Part shown: piece after piece, positions 1 to 12,176 of the stretch
Position numbering within the stretch: position 1 is the first letter of the stretch
How the letters are laid out: each line of letters begins with the position of its first letter
Assembly (NCBI GenBank): GCA_964247055.1
Contig: OZ176052.1
Coordinates: forward strand, 6,324,001 to 6,388,000
Length of the DNA stretch: 64,000 nt
Direction of reading: 5' to 3'
From: Paragordius varius
Lineage: Eukaryota > Nematomorpha
Notes under the pieces: generated by a model
Database searches by the model: none
What the model was told of the DNA's origin: nothing
What the model saw: the letters and a program-made list of their open reading frames with translations, nothing else
Position numbers and translations under genes: made by a program

Positions 1-97
1 CTCCAGCCATGGGCATCATAGGCTGTTGTGCCATTTGTCCAAATATTCCAACACAGGCTACCACGGATAAAACAGCGAGGCTTATTAAGGTTTTCAT
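1..97 (-). CDS. First coding exon of a secreted protein, partial
   Basis: Reading leftwards from 97, an ATG opens a typical signal peptide: MKTLISLAVLSVVACVGIFG, a basic N-terminus followed by a hydrophobic core and small residues at a likely cleavage site. The mature part begins Q-M-A-Q-Q-P-M-M-P-M, rich in Met, Gln and Pro, and runs off the left edge. A splice acceptor (TTTCAG) lies one base upstream of the ATG, so there is probably a 5' UTR intron. I do not recognise the family. The short Met/Pro/Gln-rich mature start would suit a small secreted or structural peptide, but that is only an inference. Confidence 0.6.
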   Translation of the reverse strand, partial: MKTLISLAVLSVVACVGIFGQMAQQPMMPMAG

Positions 98-1595
98 TCT
101 GAAATATAAAATTACTTTTATGGTGAAGAAAATATAAAATATTATTTTTCATTTATAAAAAATAATTTTTATATTTTGTATATGAATTAGACCATATTAA
201 TTAAATTATTTTGTTTAAAATTGGTTTACAATTATGTGCTGTATAGAGCTTTTTAATCAAACCATATATAGTCCAAAAACGATGTTTAAAAGACCCTCTA
301 ATATAATGATTATAATCAAGACTATAAAACTACATAATTACCTTTTTCTGATTTAGGGAATGATAAAATAAAAATATAAATTTTTAATTTTTTTCAAATA
401 AATACTTATGTAATCATGAATTGGGGAAAATCAAAGGTTAACCTCAACCATATATTAATCATTGGTTTTAGAACTCGCATTAATTAAATTGTGCAACATC
501 ATCCTTATATTTTAATTATATAATATTAGTTATTTTTAAAATTTACATTTGACATATCATCGCGCAATTAATTTTTACCATGTTCATTCATTATGGATGC
601 ATCATACCTTGCGGACATTTAGAATAAAGAATACATGAATATTTAAAATTAAAAAAAATAAAAAAATATAACGAATTACATGATGAAATTCGTTTTCATA
701 ACTTTATATATGGTTATAAGGTTATCATAAATATCCTCTTAAATTTAAATCTTAAAATTTTTAATCATTCCTATAAAATTATTTATTATAGAATGTATAG
801 AAAATTATAAAAATACGGAACAAATAGTAAAGAAAACCAAAAACGTATTTTTATAAGTAGAAAAACATAATTTACACTCACAATTTTGAAATGTTGTTTT
901 TAAAATGTGAATACAGCACGATTTTTAAATTTACACAAAAACAATAAAAAAACATAGCCAATTTTCATAATATATTGGCAAATAGCTTTTATAGTAAAGA
1001 ATTAGCTTAGAGTTTGGTGCATGAAAAATATAATTTTTTAGCTTGCTTTTAGTCAATAGTTCTATAGTACAAACTCTATCTGGCAATTTTAAATTAAAAC
1101 TGCAATCTTATTTTTAATCATATTGTATTTATAATTTTTTAATTACTTAAAGCATAGCAAATATTCACCCACAATCATAGCTTTTTATTTTTAATAATCC
1201 CGATAATTTACTGTAATTGTTAAATTTAAGGATACAAAGCGCATTTTCCTCAATTTTATCAAAAATTCTAATTTGCATCCTTCTAAAAATGCTATTTAAC
1301 TATAATATATTTATCTAATTTAAGATCAAACGAAGGTGCATCGGAAAACCATCGATTTCTAATTTATCATATTCTTACGAAAAGATTTGCATTATTTAAA
1401 AATATTTAAAGTTTAGAGATTCAATTAAATACACAAATAAATAATTCATTCTAAAATTATTTTCTTGATTGATTATTAAAATTGATACATGTATTAAGAC
1501 TTAAAATGCCTGCACATTAATATATTTCTTAACAATCAATTAATTTTTGTGTAAATTGTTAAACTTTTTAAATCGTCAACAAATAATCATACAAA
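98..1595. other. Intergenic, AT-rich; nothing recognised
   Basis: This spacer lies between the divergent secreted-protein gene and cofilin. It should hold both promoters and any 5' UTR exons. I saw no coding similarity, RNA gene or clear repeat with paired ends. Confidence 0.4.
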
Positions 1596-2030
1596 ATGAG
1601 TGGAATGTCTGGTGTAACTATTGATGCGGAGTGCATTTCTGTGTTCGAGGAAGTTAAGATGAAACACACACATAAATATATACTCTTTGCCATGTCACAG
1701 GACAATTCCAAAATTGTGGTTAAGAAGAAGGCTGCCCAAGCAGCCAAGTACGAAGACTTTATGAAGGATTTAGCGGAAATTCAAAATCAAAAGGATTGTA
1801 TATACGCCGTCGTAGATTTCGATTATATTGCTGCGAAAACGAATCAACCCAATCAAAAACTTATCTTTTATATTTGGTGCCCCGATTCCTCAGACATTCG
1901 CAAAAAAATGTTGTACACCTCTAGTAAAGATGCCATCAAAAAATCATTGCCAGGCATATTTGCCGAAATCCAGGGCAACACAATGAATGACGTACAATAT
2001 CAAAAGGTGTTGGAAAAATTGGCGTCTTAA
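1596..2030 (+). CDS. Cofilin/ADF, actin-depolymerising factor
   Basis: A 144-residue protein covering the whole ADF-homology domain and of normal length for the family. It binds actin monomers and filaments in the cytoplasm, severs filaments and speeds their turnover. The strongest signature is residues 94-118, W-C-P-D-S-S-D-I-R-K-K-M-L-Y-T-S-S-K-D, the long actin-binding helix of cofilins. The N-terminus (MSGMSGVTIDAE) has serines at 2 and 5 that could be the regulatory phosphorylation site. The second, SGVTI, aligns with the usual start, so translation might also begin at Met4. The coding sequence is unspliced here; a 5' UTR exon cannot be excluded. It lacks the vertebrate nuclear-localisation insert and resembles actophorin-like and invertebrate forms. 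Identification is by motif and overall similarity. Confidence 0.93.
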   Translation: MSGMSGVTIDAECISVFEEVKMKHTHKYILFAMSQDNSKIVVKKKAAQAAKYEDFMKDLAEIQNQKDCIYAVVDFDYIAAKTNQPNQKLIFYIWCPDSSDIRKKMLYTSSKDAIKKSLPGIFAEIQGNTMNDVQYQKVLEKLAS

Positions 2031-2194
2031 TAATAATTTAAAATTATGGCTTTCTTTTGAAATTTAAATTTAGGTTATTTAAATAAAATTAATGTTCAGC
2101 CCCTATATAGCTTTATAAATCTTAATAAATGTTCACTTAAAGTATATTACTATAGCGTATACTGGTGTAACTATACCTATTATTAATAAGGGCC

Positions 2195-2330
2195 ATTTAA
2201 ATAAACAAGAGGACCAACATGGAATGAGTCATGGTATTACTATCAACGAAAAATTCGAGATTGCCCAGCTTAATTTCGATGTTGAATATTGTGTTGACTG
2301 GTCCGCATTGTTGACTTTATAATCGGTTTC
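2195..2330 (+). pseudogene. Possible relic of a cofilin N-terminus
   Basis: About 200 bases after the cofilin stop, a frame starting near 2224 reads MSHGITINEKFEIAQLNFD and soon stops. It resembles the cofilin start MSGVTID...F in the spacing of MS, G, [IV]TI and Phe. No further cofilin sequence follows. It may be a truncated tandem duplicate or a chance match. Confidence 0.2.
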
Positions 2331-2704
2331 AAAAAGTTTTGTAACGGTTCCGATTTGTGATTTATATATTTTAAATTGGTTCTAAGATCCGTTTTATTGT
2401 AACAGTCTCAAATGAGATATCATATATGTACATTAAGCGGAAATAAGAGAAGACGTGATAGCCTTATAGTATAATGTTTTGGAATAAATATCTGTCGATG
2501 ATTTTCGTTATATATGCTTAGGGTGAAAATTCATGTGCCTTTGTCAAATGAAATTATTTTTTGTTAAAAAAATATTTTTTCATAATAACATAGCTTTTGA
2601 ACAAGCTTATTTTAAGCAAATTTTTCCAAAAAAAAGGATTAAACTACGAATCTGAAAATACAATAATAAATTAATGTCTTAAAATATATTTAATTTAATT
2701 ATAA

Positions 2705-5700
2705 TACTTGCAAAGTCCGACTCCCACCTCCGCGTGGTGCACCCTGGTTAATACCAACGGGAGCGGCAAAGGAAAGCAATCATCTGTGTGGGGTGTGGTG
2801 GAAAAAATAAACTACCATTATTTTTTCCTATAAAATACCACAATAACTGCATTCACACAGATGATAAAGCGGGTTTATCTGGCGCTATAACCAGTTGCTA
2901 GAAACAACCAATTTGTAATATATGTAAGCGGGGATGGAACTCCGTAAGCCCAGAAAGGCAATTCCATAGGTCAGGGACACCGAAATAGTCTCTTGATTTG
3001 CAAAGGCATGCAAATTGTAAAACAATCGCCTTAATCATACCGTATATGAAAATAATGAATGAATTGACAACACTTTTAAACAATGATATATATTTTAAAA
3101 ATGATAATATTAATCTTACAAATAATTTTATTAATGATATTAATATATGTGATAATCTTAATTTTGATAATAATATTAATTTACATGATAACAATATTAA
3201 TGCTCTCCTAAAAAACCACAAACATCAAAAAACACCCAACAATATGGTAAAACCACTTAAGATCGGCACTTGGAATATCTCGACGCTAGTCGGTAGATCA
3301 AACTTAGTTATCGACCAAATAAAAGAGAAAAACATTGACATCTGTTGCCTCCAGGAAACAAGATATAAATCTGAGGGAAAGCTGAATATAGACAACTATA
3401 CAATTTTCTACAAAGGTCAAATGAAAGGCCAACATGGAGTGGCTATAGCTATTAAAAATGAATATTGTGATGATATAATAGAAGTAAACAGACACAACGA
3501 AAGAATTATCCAAATACGTATCGGCTTTAAAAAACAAATTCTTATACTTTCCATCTATGCTCCCCAGTCTGGATTAAGCGAAGCAACCAAACAAGCCTTT
3601 TGGAACCAACTATACGACATTTCCCATGCAATACCTCCAAATGACAAAATTTTTATAGGTGGAGATTTCAATTCCCACGTTGGCACTAATGGTGAAGACT
3701 ATATGAGAATACATGGAGGAAACGCTTTTGGCAGCCGTAACAAAGAAGGTGATACATTATTAGAATACTGCGCATCTCTTAGACTTACTATCTGCAATAC
3801 CCTCTTCACGAAACCAGCAAAGAAATTAATAACTTATACAAGTGGTAATCAAAATTCTATGGTAGACTACATTTTAACACCCATTCAAGATAGAAAATTC
3901 ATTAAAGACTCTAAAACATACCTTACTGACACGCAACATAAATTAATTGTAGCAATAATAACAATAAACAAATCCTATTACCATAGTAACCAGAAACCTA
4001 AAATAAACTTAGAAAAACTACACCTTCCTGATCTTAAACTTAAACTCTCAGAAACTGTCAATGCATCGCTTAGCCTCAACCACAAAACATCTGAACAAGC
4101 TTGGGATAATTTTAAAAACAGCATCATCCCAAATGTGCTTAATTGTTGTGGCAGAAAGAAAATATACAGGAAAAAACAACAATCAAATCTGTGGTGGTCA
4201 GAATCCATAAAACCTTTAATTAAAATTAAACGCAATAACTATAAAAGATGGAAACAAACAAAAGATAAAAGAGACTTGGAATCATATATCAAATCAAATA
4301 AAAATTTACAACAAGCCATCAATATTTCAGCCAACAAAAAAGCTTTGGATTTAGCTAAAAAATTAGAACAAGACATGAAAAATCTTAAGATTTTTCGAAC
4401 AATAAATTCAGTTAACAATAATAAAAAGGACATTAAACAAATTTCCTATATTAAAGATAAAGATCAACAACTAGTAACTGAGTGGAGTGACATAAGCAAT
4501 GTCTGGACAACGTATTACAAAGAACAATTTGCACAAAAACATGATTTTGAAACAATAAACCAACCACCAGCAATTGGTCCTCGACCACTGATAACAACAG
4601 ACGATGTAAGAGAAGCCTTGGCCAAGATGAAAAATAACAAAGCTACAGGTCCATCTGAACTCAGCTGTGACATGATCAAAGCTTTACCACAATGCATTAT
4701 ACATTTAACTAACATATTCAATCTAATCTTATCAACAAATCGCATCCCTAATGATTGGTCAAAAAGCACCATCATACCCATTTATAAAAACAAAGGAGAC
4801 ATACTCGTTTGCTCCTCCTACCGACCACTTAAGTTATTGGAACACCCGTTAAAAATTTTTGAATCCATTATTGAATCAAAACTAAGATCAATCGTTAGTA
4901 TACAGGAATCACAATATGCCTATAAACCAAACAGTAGCACAATTGATGCAATCTTCATTTTGAGAAGATTGCAAGAGAACTATTTAGCGAAAAATAAAAA
5001 ACTATATCATGTTTTTATTGATTTACAAAGGGCCTTTGATTGTATCCCCAGGAAGTTGATCACATCCACACTACGAGCCACTAATGTAGATGAGTGGATA
5101 ATTAAATCAATAGAAATGATGTACTACAAAACAACAAACTGCGTCAGATTAACACTAGGTAACACAGCTTTTGTTCCAAACGAATCTGGTCTTCAACAAG
5201 GCTCCATCCTAAGCCCTCTACTCTTCATTTTAATAATGGATTACCTAACAAAAGATATAAAACAAGGCCCACCATGGGAACTTATCTATGCGGACGACAT
5301 TGTCCTCACCGCAACATCAATGGAAGCATTAAATCAAAAGTACAACACATGGAAATTACACTTAGAAAAGGGTGGAATGAATATAAATATAAGCAAAACA
5401 AAGGTGATGATAACGGGTGAAACTGTATATGAACGACCTAAGTTTCCATGTGGAGTATGTGATTTAGATGTTAAACTCAATTCAATCCTATGTACATCAT
5501 GCAATAAGTGGGTACACAAAAAGTGCTCGCTTATAAAAGGGACATTAATCAACAATGATAAATTTATATGTGAATCATGAAAAAATAAAACAATAAATCA
5601 CTCAATCACTTCAATAAAATACTTTTATATGGCAGACGCCAAAATCGAATTGGTAAATAATTTTAAATACTTGGACGATGTCATACAACCTAGGTGGAAT

Positions 5701-6340
5701 AAACCAATCAGTTAAATATAGATCCCAGCAGGCTTGAGTAAAATATCATCAACTTGAATTTGTGCTCAAAAATAAACATATATCTCCAAAAAACAAAGGT
5801 TTGATTTACAAAGCCGGCATACGTCCCATACTCCTGTATGGAAGCGAGACTTGGCCGATGACAGATTCAATTGAGAAAAAACTAATGAACATGGAAAGCG
5901 GATGCTAAATTTATTCCACCCCAATAAGTCAAATTCAAATTTACATCAACTCTACCAAATTGAACCTTTAAATGTCATGCTCAGAAAAAATAGGCTTAGA
6001 TATTTCGGACACATCAAACGTGCTCCAGAACAATGGACAAATAAAATTTTATCCCTACATCCCGAAGGTAACAATCGCAGGGGCAGACCAACATTCAACT
6101 GGGAAAAAACAATAAATAATGATTTAAGTGTTGCCAACATTGATGATAACGCCTGGCAGGATCGCAAATATTACAGACAACTTCTATACGGATACAATGG
6201 CTAGCCATTACACAAAGACGATACGATTTACATTTTATATACTAAATGCGGCTAGTTGGACAGCCCTATTTAAAAAGACATTGCAAAGAAAGAAAATAAA
6301 ATCTAAACTAAATTGTATTATATTATTTTGATAATCGCTT
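2705..6340 (+). mobile_element. LINE retrotransposon, near full length, 3' part decayed
   Basis: A non-LTR retrotransposon with a probable 5' UTR (2705-2997), a long coding region (2998-5580), a decayed C-terminal part (5630-6204) and a short 3' UTR. The 5' UTR is visibly richer in G+C than its surroundings. After 5580 the reading continues in other frames: V-N-N-F-K-Y-L-D-D-V near 5655, L-L-Y-G-S-E-T-W near 5835, and R-L-R-Y-F-G-H-I-K-R near 5995. All three are typical of the C-terminal region of RTE/BovB-like and related LINEs, so this copy has frameshifts and is inactive. I could not define target-site duplications. Clade assignment needs a reverse-transcriptase tree. Confidence 0.88.
2998..5580 (+). 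CDS. LINE polyprotein: endonuclease, reverse transcriptase, zinc finger
   Basis: An 860-residue open frame. Residues 1-80 form an Asn/Asp/Ile-rich leader of low complexity. From about residue 84 lies an APE-type endonuclease: KIGTWNISTL, CCLQETR, GGDFNSHVG and VDYIL. It nicks target DNA to prime reverse transcription. The reverse transcriptase follows from about 530 to 790: NNKATGPSELS, FIDLQRAFD (motif A, near 675), LQQGSILSPLLF (motif B) and YADDIVLTA (motif C, near 764). After the RT, residues 817-848 form a C-x2-C...C-x2-C...H-x2-C finger of the PHD/treble-clef kind (CGVC, CTSC, WVHKKC). The stop at 5580 precedes the usual C-terminal region, which continues downstream out of frame. The true start could be any early Met. 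Confidence 0.9.
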   Translation: MQRHANCKTIALIIPYMKIMNELTTLLNNDIYFKNDNINLTNNFINDINICDNLNFDNNINLHDNNINALLKNHKHQKTPNNMVKPLKIGTWNISTLVGRSNLVIDQIKEKNIDICCLQETRYKSEGKLNIDNYTIFYKGQMKGQHGVAIAIKNEYCDDIIEVNRHNERIIQIRIGFKKQILILSIYAPQSGLSEATKQAFWNQLYDISHAIPPNDKIFIGGDFNSHVGTNGEDYMRIHGGNAFGSRNKEGDTLLEYCASLRLTICNTLFTKPAKKLITYTSGNQNSMVDYILTPIQDRKFIKDSKTYLTDTQHKLIVAIITINKSYYHSNQKPKINLEKLHLPDLKLKLSETVNASLSLNHKTSEQAWDNFKNSIIPNVLNCCGRKKIYRKKQQSNLWWSESIKPLIKIKRNNYKRWKQTKDKRDLESYIKSNKNLQQAINISANKKALDLAKKLEQDMKNLKIFRTINSVNNNKKDIKQISYIKDKDQQLVTEWSDISNVWTTYYKEQFAQKHDFETINQPPAIGPRPLITTDDVREALAKMKNNKATGPSELSCDMIKALPQCIIHLTNIFNLILSTNRIPNDWSKSTIIPIYKNKGDILVCSSYRPLKLLEHPLKIFESIIESKLRSIVSIQESQYAYKPNSSTIDAIFILRRLQENYLAKNKKLYHVFIDLQRAFDCIPRKLITSTLRATNVDEWIIKSIEMMYYKTTNCVRLTLGNTAFVPNESGLQQGSILSPLLFILIMDYLTKDIKQGPPWELIYADDIVLTATSMEALNQKYNTWKLHLEKGGMNINISKTKVMITGETVYERPKFPCGVCDLDVKLNSILCTSCNKWVHKKCSLIKGTLINNDKFICES

Positions 6341-6826
6341 AAATAAAATTTAAAAAACCTATTCACTATCATGAAAATATAACGATAAAGAGAGCAAAAA
6401 CTATCATTAAGATATGGATAGTAAAAACTTCGCAGATATGCCGTGGCTAATTTTAAAATTAAAGCTTAACCTAGGTAATATACATTTCTTTATCATTTTT
6501 ATGTCCACACTCCATGTAAGTCTAATTATCTGATGGAGGTTCTATGGGGAAATTGGTAACAATTATATATTTTAATATAGAGGTAACAAATATTCAAAGT
6601 GTTGAGAAAATTAAGTTAAATATAAATATGATGCAAATATTTTTTTTAATTCTGCATAGATACATTGGATAAAAAGCGTCTGAGTTGAAATTATTATATG
6701 GAATATCCTTCTATTGCTTTGTATTAATAATATTGATTATTTGACTTATTTAGTTATTGACTTATAAAACCAATGTTGCAATGCGTCATGGTATAAATTA
6801 TAATTTATTTCAATTCAATAGATTGA
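6341..6826. other. Spacer between LINE and mrn 3' end
   Basis: AT-rich sequence downstream of both the LINE and the minus-strand TFIIH gene. It probably includes the 3' UTR and polyadenylation region of the latter. No other feature was seen. Confidence 0.35.
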
Positions 6827-8194
6827 TCATGTAGAAGAATTTTTCTGTGATTTCCAAAAATTCTTAACTTGCTCATGTCCTTCCAAATTAATCACCAATA
6901 ATTTTTTAGTCCGGTTTGACCATTCGATTGCATTGATTTCCTGTTTTTTTAAAAGATTTATACAATAATTGAAAACAATGTAGAGCCAAGCCTGTTTTAG
7001 TGTGGAACCCGGGACGCACAAAATAAAGTCAATCTTAAATTATGTTATCTATTATTGGCGGGTATCAAAATGCAAAAAAGCATTTTTTGTACGGGAAAAA
7101 ATTCCCACAAAATTTGCTCAATATGACATAGGTAAAATCAACATAAACAATTTTGTATGAATAATAATGTCATCAATGTTAGTTGAGTTGAGGGATAAAA
7201 TATACTTAATAGATTTCAAATAATTGTGATGATGAAAATCAAAATTAATATATAATTTTATATTATTAACCAATAATAGCATATTTATATATTAAAAAAT
7301 GTATTTAATATGTCCAAATATAATCTTAATATATAAGTAGGAAAAAATGTTTTTATTTTTATAAAATTTTGGCTCTCAAGGTAAAAAATAAAATTACCTC
7401 CGCATAAGTAAATATTGAATCATAATCACCACGCGTTTGAAATTGATCATAGAGAACAGCTTCGGTGTATAACAATCGCGTTTTTTCCAATTCCCATAAC
7501 ATTATTTGGTCACAAACGGTGAGTGGTACAGGATTAACCTATTATAAATGTTACAATACATTATTCAGACTCTAACAAATTTTATATCAAATTTGTGCTC
7601 AACGGGATACAATTTAGATTGATATTATTTGGGTAAAATCAGAGGTAAAACGACACACCAAGCAAAATAAATAAAATAAAAACAAAATGCACCCACAGTG
7701 ACTTGTTTCTTAAAACCAGGGGTGTCCTACATGCCCTCCAAAAAAATCCTGCATCCTGCAAAAAATTTCAAAATATACCAAATACAAAAATTTATGATTA
7801 AAACAGTGTTATTTAAAAAATCTAAGTAAAAATGATGTTTTTTAAACAAATTTTTTGAATACGTCCCTACAAATTTTGGTGATGAACTAGCATAAATTGC
7901 TGAAATAAATAGTAGTTATGTTGTATTATAAAAATTTTACAGTCTGATGTTAAAACATATTAATTAATGGCTCATATATTTTAATGACCATCATTAAAAT
8001 GCGACCCGCGAAGACATTTGTGTTGGGCACACCTGTTTTAAACACAGGAGATTTTGGATATAGAAAATATAAGGGGTAAATGGTCTAATCTAATAATTTT
8101 AACATAAATAAAGTAAACATTTTTAGTAAACAAATTATATAAATATCAATAAATTAATATATTTTATAATAAGGTAGTATAAAAAAGTTTAACG

Positions 8195-8232
<38 letters not shown>

Positions 8233-11200
8233 GTTTAATCTCATTTCATATAATGATATGGAATTAGGAGAAATAATCTCTTTAATTTAATTTATATTGG
8301 TTTGTTTTATTTTGCTCATATAGCTTTTGCTTGATCCCATTTTTTCACCGAATCAAAAATCATCGACTCAGTGAGTTTAACAATGAGTATAAAAATTATT
8401 TATGCATTAATCTAAAAGGTCTGAAAATTGATCTAATTTTAATGATATATTAGTATTTGATATAAGAAAAGGAATATCACTTTTTTGAGGGTTATTGGAT
8501 GAGCATGTATGCGTAAATAATTGATAATTTGTAGAGCGGTAATGCCACATTTGAGTGCAGACCTAATGCTTTCTCGTGTAATTATACCAATACAAAATTT
8601 AGGGAACCTTTTAAATCATATAATAAAGAAGGACATTAATATTTTAATTTGTTTTAATATATTAGAACATATTTAAATATTTATGTATTTCACATTAAGT
8701 TTATTGTAAAAAAATGTATTTAAGATACAAAATTCTCACCTGTATTGCATATCACAAAATAGACCGAGCAATTGGATTTGCAAATCTGAATCTAATTATA
8801 TAATAACATAGGTTTTAATTCATTTAAAACGCATGAAAATGATACAAAAAACATTCCAAATCAAAATAACATATTGGGATAAAATATTATTAAATGTTAT
8901 ATATTGATTACTAATTAAAATGTAATATAATAAATTATGAAAATATAATATTCAATAATGTTTCTGAAAGTTTAAAGAATTAAAATAAATTTTAATCCCA
9001 TTCATAGCGTTAAAAAAACTGCAACAGGTTGACATTTTTAAAATGATATTTTTGTTATTAATTTAATACCTCTTACTAGATACATAAAACAAAAAAGCAT
9101 CATTAATGGACAAAACTCCCAAACGATATTCAATTATTTTAACGGAAATACATTCGTAAAAAGTATAAATCTTGATGGTTACCACTGTATGCATAAATGC
9201 GGAAATTGGTTTCTACGATAATATGGCCCATTAATTTATCACTTTGGGACATGTAGTTTATATTAGTAGATGGCTCACTTTTAACCACTGACAACTTATT
9301 GTGACGTTCAAGTTCACGATTTAATTGGGTGCGTGATGTTGTTTTAACAACCGATTCTGAATTGTGGCTATTACTGATAAGGCTAACGGCAAGTGGAGTT
9401 GGGTAAAAACGACCATCCGATCTCTATTTATGTAAATAAAGGCTTTAGCGTTTTCATAAACAATATAAGTATCACAAAATACGGGATAAATTCAAATAAT
9501 ATAATAACAAACTAAACAATTTTAAAGCCTAGTTAATGACATAAAATTGGTTTTGCATATAAAAAAAATCAGACAAGTACCAAAATGATGTAAACAGAGA
9601 TGGATTAAAAAAATTAAAGAAAATGAAAATAACAAGGTTTACTACTTATTCTAAATTATATATAACATGACATTTAAAATTTTCATCAATTATAGTTTTA
9701 ATTTTTATGAATCACCGCAGTTCAATACGGATAATTAATAATTTAAAAACGTAATGTCAAAAGCGGTATAAATATAATATTTATAATAATTTTATCCAAA
9801 TTTTATTAAAGATCTTTATCGCTTGATTACACATACCATTTTGTATCGTTGAAAAGGTTTATTATAGAAAAAAACAGAAACTATAAAAAAAGATTTAAAT
9901 ATATAAAAATTAATTAACTTTGGTTACCTTTCGTTGATACACAATTCCGAGTTCTCGTAAATTTTGCAACAATTTATTTAGCGTAGGACCCAAATCAGTA
10001 GATGGGTAATCCTAATAACATATTATTATTGTCGTTAAACATACTTGGCCAACAACAGAAAAATTGAGTTGAAGTAAAAATTTCAAGCTCTCCACTAATT
10101 CCACTGATTTATCCTATAAAAAACATAAATAGAAATGTAAATTTTAAATAATATTTATCTTCAAATAATCAAAACATTATCAATTATACATTATACCTTG
10201 AGGAGTTCAAAATGGTACAACAAAAAATACCAAATTTGAGAATTAGTATCTAACAACAAAAATTGGAATCCTTCTTTAGTGATTTTTGGTTCAGTTGATC
10301 CATCACTAAATAAATTTAAATAAATTTTTATATTTTTTAGTAAAAACAGAAATTATACCGTTTTGAAACCTAAAAACAATTTCAAAATAGGTTTTTCCTA
10401 ACCGCTGTTTAATGGGCGGATTGGGATTTTTTTTAAATTTTAATTAATTATGAAAATAATGTCATTTAAAATTACACAAATGCCGACACATATAATTAGT
10501 CTAAAAATAATAAAATCTCCATATTTTAAATAATTAATTAGATTAATTGAATTTATGCAAATTTTCTTCAAGTAGAAATGCGCTTCATTATTCCATATAA
10601 AATTCATGTATGTAAATTGATTATAAGTTAAGGATTATAAAACTTATTACTTAAAAGGCATTCCCACAAACCAAAAATCTGCTTTTCAACTGAATCGCAT
10701 TTAGATTTTTAACCACTATAGCCGTATTATAAACCTATTGTAAAAAATACCCTAAATTCATTAGGCCAGAGGCTTGCAAAAGGTCTTTGGTATCTTTACT
10801 TACTGCATCTTTTTTATCCTGTGCTCCAACCATGTAATGCAAAACACACTATTATAAGGAAAAAATATAAAAATTAATAAAAAATATATATTATGCAACG
10901 CTTTATAATCCATTACAACAAGTCTTTAAGATTCGAAGGTATATGCTATGAGATAAGAGAATATGCTTTTGTAAGGTATTTATTTTCTGCATTTTCCAAT
11001 TTTAAAACACGATTAGATCCTCACTTATTGTGTTAGAAAAGTATTTTTAAAGCACACCAGTTTTTACGCTTGTTTGGTAGTATAATTTTATGATTATGTA
11101 ATTATCTAGTGATTGTTATAGTTTTTTTGCTTATTTAACTCTTTCCCTCTTAATAAGATATTAGGGCAAGAATTCGAAAGTTCGACAAAGTTAGGATGAT

Positions 11201-12176
11201 TAAAAATGAAATAATTTAAGTATTGAATATTAATATTGTTAATTAAATTAAAAATGTCGTATCAATCAATCATTATTATTATATAAACCGAAAAACTTAT
11301 GATTAAAACTAAAAACCTAAATAAATATAAATTTAATCCAAGAAATCATATATTTCAAGATTTAAGCAATAAGCCCATATATTATCGATCTGGAATCGGA
11401 AAAAAAAATTCAGAGTCAAAGAAAGCATAATAGAGCGGTCAACTATATACTTTGTGCTTTCGCCTTACAAAATAAAATTCAGTTTATTTTATAAAATAAG
11501 CTTGAATAGTTGTATGTCCTTAAATTAAATAGGATTAGGCAGAAAACATACAAAATTTCTAAAGATAAACAATTAACACTTTAATAATTATTAAAGTGGA
11601 ATATTTGTGCGTAATAACTCATAATAAAAAAGATAAAAATATTTTAAAATTTATGATTTGCAATATGTCAAACTTCCCATCTTTCGTTTCCATATTTTTC
11701 TAGGGCTTCTACACTTTTGGCATGTTTATCTGGAGGTAAATCATTTTTGGGAATGAGCGTGGAATCGCTAATATAATTAGTAAAAATAACCCGTGCAAAA
11801 TAAAGGACTGAAAACTTTTTTGGAAATTTTTATTTAGTACCCATCCCAAAAAAGCATTTGATTGAATGGATATAAATATATTAAGGGAGGTCAATTTGAA
11901 TATCGAATCCTGATGCATTCTATATTTATTATTTATATTAACTTTAAAAATGAAGTTTTCACCCAAGAATTTATGATTTGTTGTGAAATAGGCTGCGTCT
12001 CAAACAGCAGTCTGTAGATATAGTTTTGTGAAATTTCATCTAGTTCTCTAAAAATAAAATATAATATACCGAAATACAGTTAAAACTGCTGCTGTTTCTT
12101 TGTAGAGTTCATCTATTATTTGAAGAGGTAGGCCCATAATAAATTCATTTAGATTCTTAATGTTTAACCCATGCAT
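6827..12176 (-). CDS. mrn: TFIIH subunit p52/Tfb2 (GTF2H4, marionette)
   Basis: Thirteen exons splice into 489 codons (human p52 has 462). Exons: 12070-12176, 11943-12047, 11791-11919, 11674-11767, 10751-10848, 10197-10305, 10045-10113, 9928-10011, 9183-9423, 8740-8791, 8481-8607, 7398-7538, 6827-6940. Their summed length is divisible by three and every junction is GT-AG. p52 anchors XPB in the TFIIH core and stimulates its ATPase in transcription initiation and nucleotide excision repair. Recognisable blocks: NLNEFIMGLPLQIIDELY, DKHAKSVEALEKYGNERWE, VLHYMVG, EGFQFLLLDTNSQIWYF, LVESLKFLLQL, LRELGIVYQRK, GRFYPTPLAVSLI, GHIIVETNFRIYAYS, ITRESIRSALKCGITALQI, and the C-terminus GHEQVKNFWKSQK. Start MHGLNIKN at 12176 matches the usual short N-terminus. 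Introns 1, 2, 3 and 7 are 22, 23, 23 and 33 nt; others reach 942 nt, and one holds a hAT-like element. Confidence 0.93.
7717..8035. mobile_element. hAT-like non-autonomous element (MITE)
   Basis: It lies in intron 12 of mrn. The left end starts CAGGGGTGTCCTACA and the right end finishes TGTGTTGGGCACACCTG, an imperfect inverted pair of the CAGGGGTGTCC...hAT type. Flanking 8-bp sequences CTTAAAAC and TTTTAAAC differ at two positions, as a decayed 8-bp target duplication would. The inner 'gcgacccgcga' near the right end recurs in related copies elsewhere in the window. There is no coding capacity. Confidence 0.55.
8194..8230. repeat. (TA)n microsatellite
   Basis: Uninterrupted TA dinucleotide run inside mrn intron 12. 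Confidence 0.9.

Noticed and set aside
2705-2800. tRNA-like or SINE head before the LINE
   Set aside because: 'ggttaataccaacgggagcg' hints at promoter boxes, but no cloverleaf or proper A and B boxes could be drawn. It is better read as LINE 5' UTR.
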